Assembly (NCBI GenBank): GCA_026386795.1
Contig: JAPLMU010000055.1
Location: 1 to 40,477, forward strand
Direction of reading: 5' to 3'
DNA: 40,477 nucleotides
From: Planctomycetota bacterium
GTDB lineage: Bacteria > Planctomycetota > Phycisphaerae > Phycisphaerales > SM1A02
Both the position numbers and the translations under genes were made by a program. Position 1 is the stretch's first letter. The number at the start of each line of letters is the position of its first letter. This document shows, in pieces, positions 25,303-33,712 of this stretch. The notes under the pieces are model-generated. The model searched no databases. It worked only from the letters and a program-made list of their open reading frames with translations, and was not told the DNA's origin.

Positions 25303-25368
25303 ATGAGCATGATGCCATGGCTGTGTGATCGCATGACCCCATGACCCCATGACCCCATGACCCCATGA
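25303..25368 (+). promoter_or_regulatory. Chain of overlapping minicistrons leading into the methyltransferase gene
   Basis: A 13-codon reading (25303-25344, MSMMPWLCDRMTP) ends in TGA that overlaps an ATG by four bases. Three further Met-Thr-Pro readings (25341-25352, 25349-25360, 25357-25368) each overlap the next in the same ATGA manner. The last TGA overlaps the ATG of the gene at 25365. Ribosomes could re-initiate stepwise through the leader. No Shine-Dalgarno is visible for the first ATG; translation is inferred. Confidence 0.45.
25333..25364 (+). repeat. 8-base tandem repeat (ATGACCCC) x4
   Basis: Four perfect copies of ATGACCCC in a row, then a fifth partial copy (ATGA) that is the start codon of the methyltransferase gene. 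Degenerate ATG-containing units precede it (25303-25332). The unit is not a multiple of three, so each ATG falls in a new frame. Confidence 0.95.
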
Positions 25369-25988
25369 TTCAGTTTCTTTCCATCGCCTTCCGCAACATG
25401 AAGACCGTGGGGACGATCTGCCCAAGTTCGCCGATGCTGGCAAGATCACTCGCGGCTGCGGCGATCGAATCGACCTCTCCAAAGCGGATCTTGGAAGTTG
25501 GACCCGGAACCGGTCCGGTGACGAAGGAAATCTTGAAGTGCCTTGGTAAGGGTGATGTTCTGGACATCGTGGAACTGAGCAGCGAATTCTGTAGAGACCT
25601 TGACAACAAGATCCTCAAGCCGTGGCGACAGTGCGGCAAGCCTGGCCAGGTGACACTGCACAACGCCGCCATACAAGATGTTGAGCTGGAAATGGGTTCC
25701 TACGACTGCGTGATCTGCGGTCTGCCATTCAACAACTTTGAAATTGGCCTTGTCGACACCATCATGCGCCGCATGCTTGATTTGCTTCGCCCTGGCGGAG
25801 AGCTTTCATACTTCTGTTACTTGGGTGCAAAGACGATGAAGAGCACCGTTCTGAATGGCCCCGGCCGCGACAACCTGCGTGCCATCGCTCGACTTGAGCG
25901 CGAACTGCACCTGACCCATTCCGGTTCACGACATGTGGTCTTGGCAAATATCCCGCCTGCGGAAGTTCGTCGGCTGCAGAAGCCATGA
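25365..25988 (+). CDS. SAM-dependent methyltransferase, phospholipid N-methyltransferase-like
   Basis: 207 residues. The N-terminus FLSIAFRNMKTVGTICPSSPMLARSLAAA matches the opening of PmtA-type phospholipid N-methyltransferases, which methylate phosphatidylethanolamine toward phosphatidylcholine at the membrane. The same fold occurs in rRNA adenine dimethylases. SAM-binding motif I is ILEVGPGTGPVTKEIL, with an acidic residue after the second strand (DIVELSSEF); motif IV is YDCVICGLPFNNF. The start lies directly at the end of the minicistron chain. The stop overlaps the ATG of a 5-codon reading that leads to rlmE. Substrate is inferred from the N-terminal motif only. Confidence 0.75.
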   Translation: MIQFLSIAFRNMKTVGTICPSSPMLARSLAAAAIESTSPKRILEVGPGTGPVTKEILKCLGKGDVLDIVELSSEFCRDLDNKILKPWRQCGKPGQVTLHNAAIQDVELEMGSYDCVICGLPFNNFEIGLVDTIMRRMLDLLRPGGELSYFCYLGAKTMKSTVLNGPGRDNLRAIARLERELHLTHSGSRHVVLANIPPAEVRRLQKP

Positions 25989-26002
25989 GCGCATTACCGT
26001 GA
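25985..26002 (+). CDS. Five-codon minicistron (MSALP) bridging to rlmE
   Basis: ATG AGC GCA TTA CCG TGA. Its ATG overlaps the stop of the methyltransferase (ATGA at 25985-25988) and its stop overlaps the GTG start of rlmE (GTGA at 25999-26002). Too short to be a functional protein; if translated, it would couple the two genes. Translation is inferred from the exact overlaps. Confidence 0.35.
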   Translation: MSALP

Positions 26003-26664
26003 AAGAAGTCCAAGACCATTTCTTCAAGCTCGCCAAGGAAGAGGGCTATCGCGCTCGGAGCGCGTACAAACTCACTGAACTTGACGATCGATTCAAGTTG
26101 ATGCGCGTTGGTTCGCGTGTCCTTGACCTTGGGGCATGCCCGGGTAGTTGGATACAGGTGGCTGCTGAGCGCGTCGGAGACCGCGGCGTCGTGGTGGCAA
26201 TCGACTTGAAAGCTATCGATAAGCGTGGTTTCGGACCGAATGTGCACCTCATTGAGGGTGATATCAACGAGCTGACGCGCGAGCACTTGCCGTACGCCAT
26301 GGAAGGCAAGCTCTTCGATACCGTCATCAGCGACATGGGGCCGGATACCAGCGGCGTTCCAATGGCCGACAGTGCACGCAGCGTGCAACTATGTCACGCG
26401 ATGCTTGATCGACTGCCATTCTTGTTGCGTACTGGCGGTCATGCAACCATGAAGGTTTATGAGGGTGCTGATTACCCTGCCCTCGTCAGGCGTGCGCAAA
26501 TGGTGTTTACCGAAGCCAAGGGATACAAGCCGAGCGCGAGCCGCGCTGAAAGCGTTGAGATGTTCATCGTATGCCGCGGCTACCGCGGTCCGAAGGACAC
26601 TGGACCAGGACCGCGCGATCCTTCGCTGCCACAACGCGCGCCGAGCAAGGGCTGGAACTCGTAA
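25999..26664 (+). CDS. rlmE: RlmE (FtsJ/RrmJ), 23S rRNA 2'-O-methyltransferase
   Basis: Methylates the 2'-OH of a uridine in the A-loop of 23S rRNA (U2552 in E. coli). 221 residues from a GTG at 25999; an in-frame ATG at 25933 lies deep in the upstream gene and is unlikely. The sequence shows the family core: GYRARSAYKLTELDDRFKL (catalytic Lys), VLDLGACPGSWIQVAAERV (SAM loop), VVAIDLKAI, VISDMGPDTSG (catalytic Asp), GGHATMKVYEG (catalytic Lys) and SRAESVEMFIVCRGY (catalytic Glu). The C-terminus has a short Pro/Arg-rich tail. It is tied to the upstream methyltransferase by the MSALP minicistron. Confidence 0.92.
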   Translation: MKEVQDHFFKLAKEEGYRARSAYKLTELDDRFKLMRVGSRVLDLGACPGSWIQVAAERVGDRGVVVAIDLKAIDKRGFGPNVHLIEGDINELTREHLPYAMEGKLFDTVISDMGPDTSGVPMADSARSVQLCHAMLDRLPFLLRTGGHATMKVYEGADYPALVRRAQMVFTEAKGYKPSASRAESVEMFIVCRGYRGPKDTGPGPRDPSLPQRAPSKGWNS

Positions 26665-26674
26665 GTTCTGGCGC

Positions 26675-27928
26675 TTACCGGAGCGCTTGCAGCCGCTTGC
26701 ACGCTTCAATTACTTTCTCGCGGGAATTGAATGCGCTGATTCGGAAGAAGCCCTCACCGTGGCGACCGAAGCCTGCGCCCGGAGTCACTACCAGTCTCGC
26801 CTTGGTAAGCAGCGCATCGAAAGCGTCCCAACTACTCATGCCTGCGGGGCACGCCACCCAAACGTACGGGGCATGCTCACCGCCCCACACTTGCAGGCCT
26901 TCGGCGGCGCATGCTTCGCGGAGAATTCGCGCGTTTTCCATGTAGAAATCGATCAACGACGCTACCTGTGCGCGTCCTTCGGGTGTGTAAAGCGCGGCGA
27001 TCGCGCACTGCACCGGCCAACTGACGCCGTTCGAACAGGTCGCCCAGCGCCTCATCCACAAGCGATGAAGCGAGACGCGCTCACCGCTGTGGGTGCGACC
27101 CTCGACGGCCTTTGGAACAACGGTGTAGCCCCCGCGCAGGCCGGTGAATCCACCGTTCTTAGAGAAGCTACGGAATTCCACCGCGCACCGATCAGCACCT
27201 GATATCTCGTAGATCGAGCGCGGCAACGATGGGTCGCGCACGTACGCCTCGTACGCGGCGTCGTAGCAAATCAACGAGTCATTGGCGAGAGCCCACTCAA
27301 CCCAACGAGTCAGCTGCGCGCGGGTGATCATCGCTCCGGTGGGATTGTTTGGATAGCAGAGATAGACCATGTCCACCGGTTCGGTGGGCGGCTCCGGGAC
27401 AAATCCATTCGCAGGCGTTCCTGGCAGATAGATAAGTCCTTCATATCCACCGCCCGCAAGTGCGGGACCAGTATTGCCCTGCATGACATTGTTGTCTACA
27501 TACACCGGATAGACCGGATCACACACCGCGGTGCGATTACCACCCTGCGCTGGTGTGCCCGTGGCCATGATTTCCATGAAGGCACTGGCGTCCGGTTTAC
27601 TTCCGTCAGAAACGAAGATTTCATCGGTTGCTATTGCCATGCCGCGATCACGGAAATCGCCCTTGGCAATTGCCTCGCGGACAAAGTCATAGCCGGTTGC
27701 TGGTCCGTATCCACGGAAGGTGGCGCGATGAGCGAGTTCGTCGACAGCCGTGTGCATTGCAGCGATGACGGCGGGCGGAAGCGGCTCTGTGACATCACCA
27801 ATGCCGCAGCGGATGATCTCTCCGGCCACGGCTGGATTCGCCTCCGCGAACACGGTAACGCGACGGGCAATCTCGGGGAATAAGTAGCCGGCAGCCAGCT
27901 TCAGGTAGTGGTCGTTGATGAATGTCAT
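26675..27928 (-). CDS. dapL: LL-diaminopimelate aminotransferase
   Basis: PLP enzyme that makes LL-diaminopimelate from tetrahydrodipicolinate in one step, for lysine and cell wall. The DapL shortcut is known from chlamydiae, cyanobacteria, plants and related bacteria. 417 residues, near the usual ~410. Motifs: YLKLAAGYLFPEIARRV, IRCGIGDVTEPLPPAV, FRGYGPATGYDFVREAIA, FVSDGSKPDASAF, VYPVYVDNNVM, YLCYPNNPTGA, and PLP Lys257 in SFSKNGGFTGLRGGYTVVP. These are specific to DapL rather than general aspartate aminotransferases. Its ATG overlaps the stop of the upstream lipoprotein gene (ATGA). Confidence 0.95.
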   Translation of the reverse strand: MTFINDHYLKLAAGYLFPEIARRVTVFAEANPAVAGEIIRCGIGDVTEPLPPAVIAAMHTAVDELAHRATFRGYGPATGYDFVREAIAKGDFRDRGMAIATDEIFVSDGSKPDASAFMEIMATGTPAQGGNRTAVCDPVYPVYVDNNVMQGNTGPALAGGGYEGLIYLPGTPANGFVPEPPTEPVDMVYLCYPNNPTGAMITRAQLTRWVEWALANDSLICYDAAYEAYVRDPSLPRSIYEISGADRCAVEFRSFSKNGGFTGLRGGYTVVPKAVEGRTHSGERVSLHRLWMRRWATCSNGVSWPVQCAIAALYTPEGRAQVASLIDFYMENARILREACAAEGLQVWGGEHAPYVWVACPAGMSSWDAFDALLTKARLVVTPGAGFGRHGEGFFRISAFNSREKVIEACKRLQALR

Positions 27929-28839
27929 GGCGCTGAAAATAGTGAACCGTATTCCATTGGCTCCGGAACGACACTGATCGTCACCGGGGCGTCAACATTA
28001 CGAATGAGAATCTTGTTTGTGCAAGTGCCAAGCGTCGCGTGGAGTGTGTCGTGATCATTACGTGGATCAACGACACGCCAGTCACCAGCTTCGACGCGCG
28101 TGAGAACCTTGCCGTTTACGCAGTCGATATCAAAGGTTCCACAAGTACCTGTGAAAGAGCGAAACACGATTTCTCCACCACGCGTGACCAGTGTGACATC
28201 TTCTGTGATAGCCCATGGCGTGATCATGCGAATGTCGCCATCCGAAGTTTCTACCGAACATGCACCGCGATTTTCGTAAATATGCACCTTGCCAGAGCGG
28301 GTCTTTACATGCACGCGACGCAACTCCGGAAGCTCAATATCGATATCTGTTTGGTGAAGCCAGGCTTCATCGTGCTCAGTGGTTCCGCGAAGTACGAGCG
28401 TTGGCACATCACCGCCACGGCGAATCTCCGCCTTGACCGCCACCTGCGCAAGTGACGCGCGCGCCTCGTCGGTGCGATCAGCTCCATGACTCGCGGTGAC
28501 GGTGACCTGCATGCGAACCTCGTTCTTGGTCTCACGCCCCGAACGGATAACGACATCGCCGGCGAACGTCTCAAGGTCGATGTCGATGATGCCATCAACC
28601 GGGAGCACATAATTTCGCTCCTCAGTGACGGAACCATCGAAACTGGCAGAGATGCTGCTGGCTGAACGGTCGATTCCACGCTCCACAGAGCTGTGGCCCG
28701 CGCAGCCGGTGGTGCTGATGAGGGCAATGACGCCGATAGTGCCGATGGCGGCGCTCAAACAAGGCGCTCCCACAGCGCTCAAAGCGGAGGCGAGGAAGCG
28801 CACAGGTGCGGCGAGGTCAAGATGTCGTCGGGCGGGCAT
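27925..28839 (-). CDS. Putative lipoprotein with DUF4097-like beta-strand repeats
   Basis: 304 residues. A long N-terminal region with a hydrophobic segment (AIGTIGVIALIS) ends in a lipobox-like STTGC with Cys46, so it is probably a lipoprotein. The rest is beta-strand rich with repeated short turns: IDIDLETFAGDVVIRSG, VHVKTRSGKVHIYE, VETSDGDIRMIT, LVTRGGEIVFRS, IDCVNGKVLTRV. This resembles the DUF4097 putative adhesin fold, a right-handed beta-helix-like surface protein. The stop overlaps the dapL start by four bases, although no functional link is apparent. A TAGAAT box lies 7 bases before the ATG. Confidence 0.75.
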   Translation of the reverse strand: MPARRHLDLAAPVRFLASALSAVGAPCLSAAIGTIGVIALISTTGCAGHSSVERGIDRSASSISASFDGSVTEERNYVLPVDGIIDIDLETFAGDVVIRSGRETKNEVRMQVTVTASHGADRTDEARASLAQVAVKAEIRRGGDVPTLVLRGTTEHDEAWLHQTDIDIELPELRRVHVKTRSGKVHIYENRGACSVETSDGDIRMITPWAITEDVTLVTRGGEIVFRSFTGTCGTFDIDCVNGKVLTRVEAGDWRVVDPRNDHDTLHATLGTCTNKILIRNVDAPVTISVVPEPMEYGSLFSAP

Positions 28840-28862
28840 CCCAAAGATTCTACGATGCCGCC
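28840..28862. promoter_or_regulatory. Divergent promoter pair with overlapping -10 boxes
   Basis: Only 23 bases separate two divergent ATGs. In ATTCTACGAT (28847-28856), the minus strand reads TAGAAT 7 bases before the lipoprotein ATG. The plus strand reads TACGAT 6 bases before the esterase ATG. Both transcripts would be leaderless. Neither gene has a Shine-Dalgarno sequence. Confidence 0.5.
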
Positions 28863-29714
28863 ATGCTTACGCCCGACATCCGCCGTGTCCTTCACATGCT
28901 CGCGGTGGCGTACACGGGCATGTACGGAAGTGCGGTCGCGCAAGTGCCGTCAGCGCAACCAGCACCAGTGGCGGTAGATGCGCCGCGGCCGAAAGCACCT
29001 GCAATTCCAGTGAAGGACGTCATCCGAGTCACCCTGCCAAAGGAATCGGCTGCGATCCTTGGCACCGAGGGTGGTGCAGGTCGAATGATCGTGTTCTTAG
29101 CCGCGGAGTCGACTCTGCAACCGGGTGATGAACCGCTCGATGCGCCATTCTTTGATGATCCGCAACCGATGTACTCGGTCGCTGTCAGTGACTTTGCGCC
29201 AGGATCCACGGTGACGCTCGGCGCGGATGCGATCGCGTTTCCAGAGCCGATCGCCATGCTCGACGGAACCTATCGCATTCAAGCCGTGTTTGACCGCAAT
29301 CAAACTGAGCGCGGGCACATTGCTCCTGGAAATTTAGTGAGCGCGGTGTCGACCGTGGCATTCAGTCGAGATCATCCCGATGTGCATGATGTTGCGTTGA
29401 CTATCCGTATGCCAGAGCCAGATCGACCACAGGAGCCAAACCTGCGGTGGTTTGAAATGAAGAGTGCCCTTCTCAGCCGCGCCGCCGGTCGCGATGTGAT
29501 GATGCGCGCTGGCGTAGCGCTGCCCACTGGCTGGGACGACCCGAACTTTCGTCGCCGCATGTTTCCCGCTATCTATGTAGTGCCTGGCTTCGGTGGTCGC
29601 TACACGGGCGCGAGCGGCATTGCGCACATGCTTGCGACACCTGGTACTCGTGAGGTCATGCCGCAAGCCGTGTGGATTGTTCTTGACCCAGACTTGAACG
29701 GCAATTTCGCATGA
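28863..29714 (+). pseudogene. Esterase-like alpha/beta hydrolase, 5' part of a broken gene
   Basis: 283 residues from ATG 28863, starting with a probable signal peptide (MLTPDIRRVLHMLAVAYTGMYGSAVA). There is then a beta-rich accessory domain and the start of a PF00756-type (enterochelin esterase-like) hydrolase: RMFPAIYVVPGFGGRYTGA and AVWIVLDPDLNGNFA. The frame stops just after the DPDLNGN strand, where the family continues with a glycine/asparagine loop and a helix before the nucleophile. That segment is missing and the rest continues in another frame at 29711. An internal deletion with frameshift is the simplest reading; an assembly error cannot be excluded. Confidence 0.75.
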
Positions 29715-30442
29715 TTTCCCGCGCGGATGCGCGGATCATCACAGGCCATTCGAGTGGCGGTTGGAGTTCACTGTGGTTGCAACTCACCCATCCCGAGACA
29801 TTCGGCGCGTGCTTCAGCAGTTCGCCGGACCCTCTTGATTTCAGCAAGTTTCAGGCGGGCGACTTGTATGCCGATACCAGCATCTTCACTGATAGCGATG
29901 GCAAGGAGCGACCCTCGTACCGCGTGCCGCTCACGAAGCAATTCGACAAGGTACGGATGACTGTTCGTGACGAAGTTGCCATGGAGCGCGTGCTCGGTCC
30001 AGCACGTAATAGCGGCGAGCAGTGGGACGCGTGGAGCGCCATGTGGAGCACGCTTGATCCAGTGACAAAGTTGCCGCGGCCGATGTTTGAAACAGTTACT
30101 GGAACAATTGATCATGGCGTCGTGCGAAACGAGTGGGCTCGCTATGACATCGCCGCATTAGTGCGCGCGGATCCAACCCGCTATGTTCCGATCCTGCGCG
30201 AGCGCGTGCGTCTTCTGTGTGGCGCGCGCGATAGTTATTTCTTAGATCGCGGTGTACAAGGGCTGAAGGATGCACTGCAAGCAGCTATGGCTTCTATGCA
30301 GTCGACCGGACAAATGCTTCCGAGCGGCCCTGGATATGTAGAGATTGTTCCCGAAGAAACTCATGACACGATGGGAACCGCCAGCCGCCTGCGTTGGAAT
30401 GCGGAGATGCGGGAGTATCTGAATTCACGCAAGTTGGATTGA
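29711..30442 (+). pseudogene. Esterase-like alpha/beta hydrolase, 3' part of a broken gene
   Basis: This carries the catalytic half: nucleophile elbow ITGHSSGGWSSLWLQ, FGACFSSSPDPLDF, and C-terminal His near PEETHDTMGTASR. Upstream, the same frame reads FR before MISRADARIIT, fitting a family-like ...FRMISR...GHSSGG continuity, so the ATG at 29711 is probably not an original start. It overlaps the stop of the 5' part (ATGA), so coupled translation is possible. The product would lack the signal peptide and the oxyanion-side strands. Together with the 5' part it once made a secreted esterase of roughly 560-570 residues (estimate). Confidence 0.75.
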
Positions 30443-30459
30443 AACAAGGAAACACACCA

Positions 30460-33324
30460 ATGAACATCACTGGATCCATTCGTGCACTGCTTGCAGTCAC
30501 ACTGCTTTGCGTTGCCGTACCAACTCAGCAGGCCGCTGCACAGTTCTGGTTTGGCGGAGGGCCAGCCCGTAATCCGGTGTTAGCCAGCAAGGACCTTGAG
30601 GAAATCCTCGACTCTGCTGGGCTTGATGATGGGCAACGGCAATTGGCCGCGTCCATGTTTGATGATGCACAATTACCGATGTTTGCTGCCAAGCGCCGCT
30701 TTGATGATGAGATGGCGCGCATCGGTACGGCAAACAACGACGAGAAGACCACCGCAGCCCAGCAGCAGGCACGCCGCGCGTTGGCGCAATCGATCATGGA
30801 GTCGATGGACAGTTTCTTCCAGTCGCTTGCTGCGGTGGCGCGACCGGAGCAACAGAATGACCTGCAACGCGAACACTTGGCAGCCAAACGCCGCGCCCTC
30901 CGGGCAATGTTCGGTGGCGCCCTGAGTGACGGAGCCATCCAGTGGGACGTGGAGCGTTGTATTGCTGATGCGAAGCTTCCGCCCGAAGCGCGCAGTGCTG
31001 CGTACAACGCACTTGGTGACTATCGCCAACGACTGGATGCCATATTTCCAAAGTTGCTCGAGGCTGTGCCCGATGCATCGCGAGCAAATGGCCGCATGGA
31101 GGCGGTCGCTGGTGGCGATGGCGTCACGCGATTTCAAATAGGAAGCAACGCCGCTTCCGAGGCATCCGCGCGGGAATTCCGCGAGTTGCTTGAGCAAATC
31201 GGTGCGGCACATCGCGATGCATTACAAGCGCTCGAACAGGCTCTGCCTGCGGACCAACTAGCCGCACTACGACTCAAGTGTCTTGGGCACCTGTGGCGCC
31301 GGACCGGAATGGATCCCGACTCGCCAGCACGGGTCATAACGCAACTGCTAGCAGCCGCCACTGAACCGGAGGCACGCGCTGCCATTGAAGCAGTGCGCAG
31401 TACTTGGATGGCTCGTTGGTGGGTCACCAGTATGCGGATGGCCGCGGCAGAATCTGGCATGCCACGAGGATTGTTTGCCGAATTCAATGCGACGGCAAAA
31501 GACCCGGCAGCCGCCAAGGCGCAAGCAGAATTCAACGAGGTAAGCGAGGAACGGCGTGGTATTGACCGGGATACATGGAAGGCGCTTACCGGCGTTGACC
31601 CAGCGCGACGTGAGTTCTATGAAACGCAGGCAAGTGACGCGGCGAACAAGAGTGGCAATCGATTTATGTCTCGCTCACTGCCAAAGGAGGGCGAACAGAC
31701 GGATGCCGTGCAGATGACAAGCGCGGTCAATATCGGGGCTATATCGTTTGCTGAATCGGGGAGTGACACGCCCATCGATTTCAGCTCCATCGCGGAATTG
31801 ACGAAGGGTGCGCAATCAGTGAGTATTTCGGTGACTGCCAGCGCTGATGGTGAAGCGCCCGGACCAGTGGTGATTGCGATGGAAGGCGATGGTGGAATGT
31901 TGTTTGACGGTACGTTTGGTGACACTTTCGGTGATGGAATGACCTCTGGAATTGAGTTTTCGCAGGACGGGTTTACCGGAGATTCGATGGCAGGCGCGGG
32001 CATGTCACTGGCACTGGCGGCAACTGCCGAACGCGTGCGGGCACTGGCTCAAACACTGGGTGTTGCTGCTGACCACGCGGCTCTTATCCCAATGATTGAT
32101 GACTATCAAGCAAAGTGCAACGCCTTGAAGGACCTATACGGTGCACGTCTCGGTACTGCGGTACCGGGCGTAGCTATGACCTTTGATCAATCGACGTCTG
32201 AGGCGCCCATCGATCAAATTCGTAATGGCATTGGGATTGTGGATGCGCATGCCGGGCAACTGTCGTTGGAAGATGACGCATTGCTTGACGGGCTTGCCTC
32301 GCTTGGCGGGGCAAGCGAAGCCGTGACGCAGGCGGTTCGAGCGGAGCGCGCGCGAGAGCGGATACGGAGCATCAGCTATCCGACGATGCCCGGACTGAAT
32401 TGGCCGGCATCACCGGTTGTTCGCCTCGACCTGGCGGGTTGTATCCGGACATCAGGGATTGTTGACCCACAACGTGCAGCCGCCATGCAGGCATGGGTGA
32501 CCTGGTCACCCGCGGCGCTGGCGGTGCAGGAACAGCTGCGCGCGGAGGCGCGGTCCACGGCAGCGGAGGAGATTGAATTGCTGCGCGCGCTGGGCCAGCA
32601 GTGGAGTGGCGCGCAGACCCTGGAAGTTGGGGTCGCCATGACCACGGCCGCTCCGGCTGCTGAAGTCCCTGGCCAAGTGAGACGTTCTGCGGAGCTGATG
32701 GCGCAGCGTGAAAGCAGGCGGGAATCGCTGTTCGATCAGGCAATTGCTGGGCGCGATGCGATAGAAGCGGCACTGTCACCTGAGGCGCGCGCTTCCTTTC
32801 ACGACGCGTGGTTGCGGGCTGCGGCACCGCAGGCGTACCGCGATGGGCGTGATGCCATGACCACCCTGGATGCTGCACGCGCACTCCCCGACGTGACAGA
32901 CACACAACGATCGCAAATTGATGCCTTGCGAGGCGAGCAAGCGGCGCGGCACCGCGAACTCTGCGATCGGCTCGCGGGTATCGCAGTCACGGAATTGGTT
33001 GGGCCGTCGATGGCACCCGGTAACGACCGGAAATCAAAGAAGAAGGAGCCGCGCGCTTCGATGCAGGACACACGATTTGAGCGATCAGAACTCAACGCGC
33101 GTTCGCTCCGACGCTTGAAGTCGATTTTGACGGACGCGCAGGCGCGGGAAATCCCAGCGCTCGCCAAGACTTCGTCGAAGCAGGTGCAAGCAACCGCACT
33201 GGGCGTGAACGGCGCGAACGGCGCGAACGGCGCAAGCGGCACGAACATCACCAACTACGGAACGAGCACCAACGGCGCAGGACTCAGCCCCGCGCCCACT
33301 CCGCCGGCACCGGCCCCGAAGTAG
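30460..33324 (+). CDS. Large secreted Ala-rich helical protein of unknown function
   Basis: 954 residues from ATG 30460, which has AAGGA 9 bases upstream; a longer reading from 30394 overlaps the esterase fragment. A signal peptide (MNITGSIRALLAVTLLCVAVPTQQAAAQ) is clear. The body is Ala/Glu/Arg-rich and helical, with recurring units such as LDDGQRQLAASMFDDAQ near the start and LKSILTDAQAREIPAL near the end. These recall the LTxxQ helix pattern of periplasmic CpxP-like proteins, although the length is far greater. The centre (~490-515) is Gly/Asp/Phe-rich. The C-terminus has (N)GAN-type repeats and a Pro/Ala tail. I do not recognise a family. Confidence 0.75.
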   Translation: MNITGSIRALLAVTLLCVAVPTQQAAAQFWFGGGPARNPVLASKDLEEILDSAGLDDGQRQLAASMFDDAQLPMFAAKRRFDDEMARIGTANNDEKTTAAQQQARRALAQSIMESMDSFFQSLAAVARPEQQNDLQREHLAAKRRALRAMFGGALSDGAIQWDVERCIADAKLPPEARSAAYNALGDYRQRLDAIFPKLLEAVPDASRANGRMEAVAGGDGVTRFQIGSNAASEASAREFRELLEQIGAAHRDALQALEQALPADQLAALRLKCLGHLWRRTGMDPDSPARVITQLLAAATEPEARAAIEAVRSTWMARWWVTSMRMAAAESGMPRGLFAEFNATAKDPAAAKAQAEFNEVSEERRGIDRDTWKALTGVDPARREFYETQASDAANKSGNRFMSRSLPKEGEQTDAVQMTSAVNIGAISFAESGSDTPIDFSSIAELTKGAQSVSISVTASADGEAPGPVVIAMEGDGGMLFDGTFGDTFGDGMTSGIEFSQDGFTGDSMAGAGMSLALAATAERVRALAQTLGVAADHAALIPMIDDYQAKCNALKDLYGARLGTAVPGVAMTFDQSTSEAPIDQIRNGIGIVDAHAGQLSLEDDALLDGLASLGGASEAVTQAVRAERARERIRSISYPTMPGLNWPASPVVRLDLAGCIRTSGIVDPQRAAAMQAWVTWSPAALAVQEQLRAEARSTAAEEIELLRALGQQWSGAQTLEVGVAMTTAAPAAEVPGQVRRSAELMAQRESRRESLFDQAIAGRDAIEAALSPEARASFHDAWLRAAAPQAYRDGRDAMTTLDAARALPDVTDTQRSQIDALRGEQAARHRELCDRLAGIAVTELVGPSMAPGNDRKSKKKEPRASMQDTRFERSELNARSLRRLKSILTDAQAREIPALAKTSSKQVQATALGVNGANGANGASGTNITNYGTSTNGAGLSPAPTPPAPAPK

Positions 33325-33652
33325 CCGTAATGCGACTGTGGATGCCACCGCGGCCCTTCCACTCGGTGATCACCTGCATCCATGCTGGCTTCATGGCCAC
33401 GGCAAGATCGTCGCGCATGCGATTGGTGACGGCCTCATAGAAGATCCCTTCGTTACGGAAGCTCTGGTGATAGAGCTTGAGGCTCTTGAGTTCCACGCAC
33501 ACCTTCGCTGGCTGATAGCGCAGGATGATGCGCCCAAAGTCTGGATGCCCGGTCTTTGGGCATGTTGACGTGAACTCCTCGTTCACGTGTTCAATGATGA
33601 ACGGCGTATCGGATGGAGCTGGGAAACACTCAAGAAGCTTCGGGTCGGGCAT
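33284..33652 (-). CDS. queF: QueF, NADPH-dependent preQ0 reductase
   Basis: Reduces the nitrile of 7-cyano-7-deazaguanine (preQ0) to the amine preQ1 in queuosine synthesis, in the cytoplasm. At 122 residues it is the short unimodular type. Nucleophile C31 and D38 stand in FTSTCPKTGHPDFG, and the QueF signature is VELKSLKLYHQSFRNEGIFYE. The 3' end overlaps the convergent unknown secreted protein gene by 41 bases. It lies 60 bases downstream of the nfo fusion on the same strand. That gap holds a small GAAGCG-TATG-CGCTTC hairpin (33658-33673) without a T-run. Confidence 0.94.
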   Translation of the reverse strand: MPDPKLLECFPAPSDTPFIIEHVNEEFTSTCPKTGHPDFGRIILRYQPAKVCVELKSLKLYHQSFRNEGIFYEAVTNRMRDDLAVAMKPAWMQVITEWKGRGGIHSRITATSGPVPAEWARG

Positions 33653-33712
33653 GCGGGAAGCGTATGCGCTTCGGCGTGGCGTGTCATGCGCCCGTATCGC
33701 GCAAACTGCACG

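Noticed and set aside
25303-25364. The ATG-rich repeat as a CRISPR or mobile-element remnant
   Set aside because: The unit is only 8 bases, has no spacers and no terminal inverted repeats; its precise ATGA overlaps fit a translational role better.
29711-30442. 3' esterase half as an independent gene
   Set aside because: It lacks a signal peptide and the N-terminal core strands, and its frame reads family-like residues just upstream of the ATG, so it is a fragment of the broken gene.
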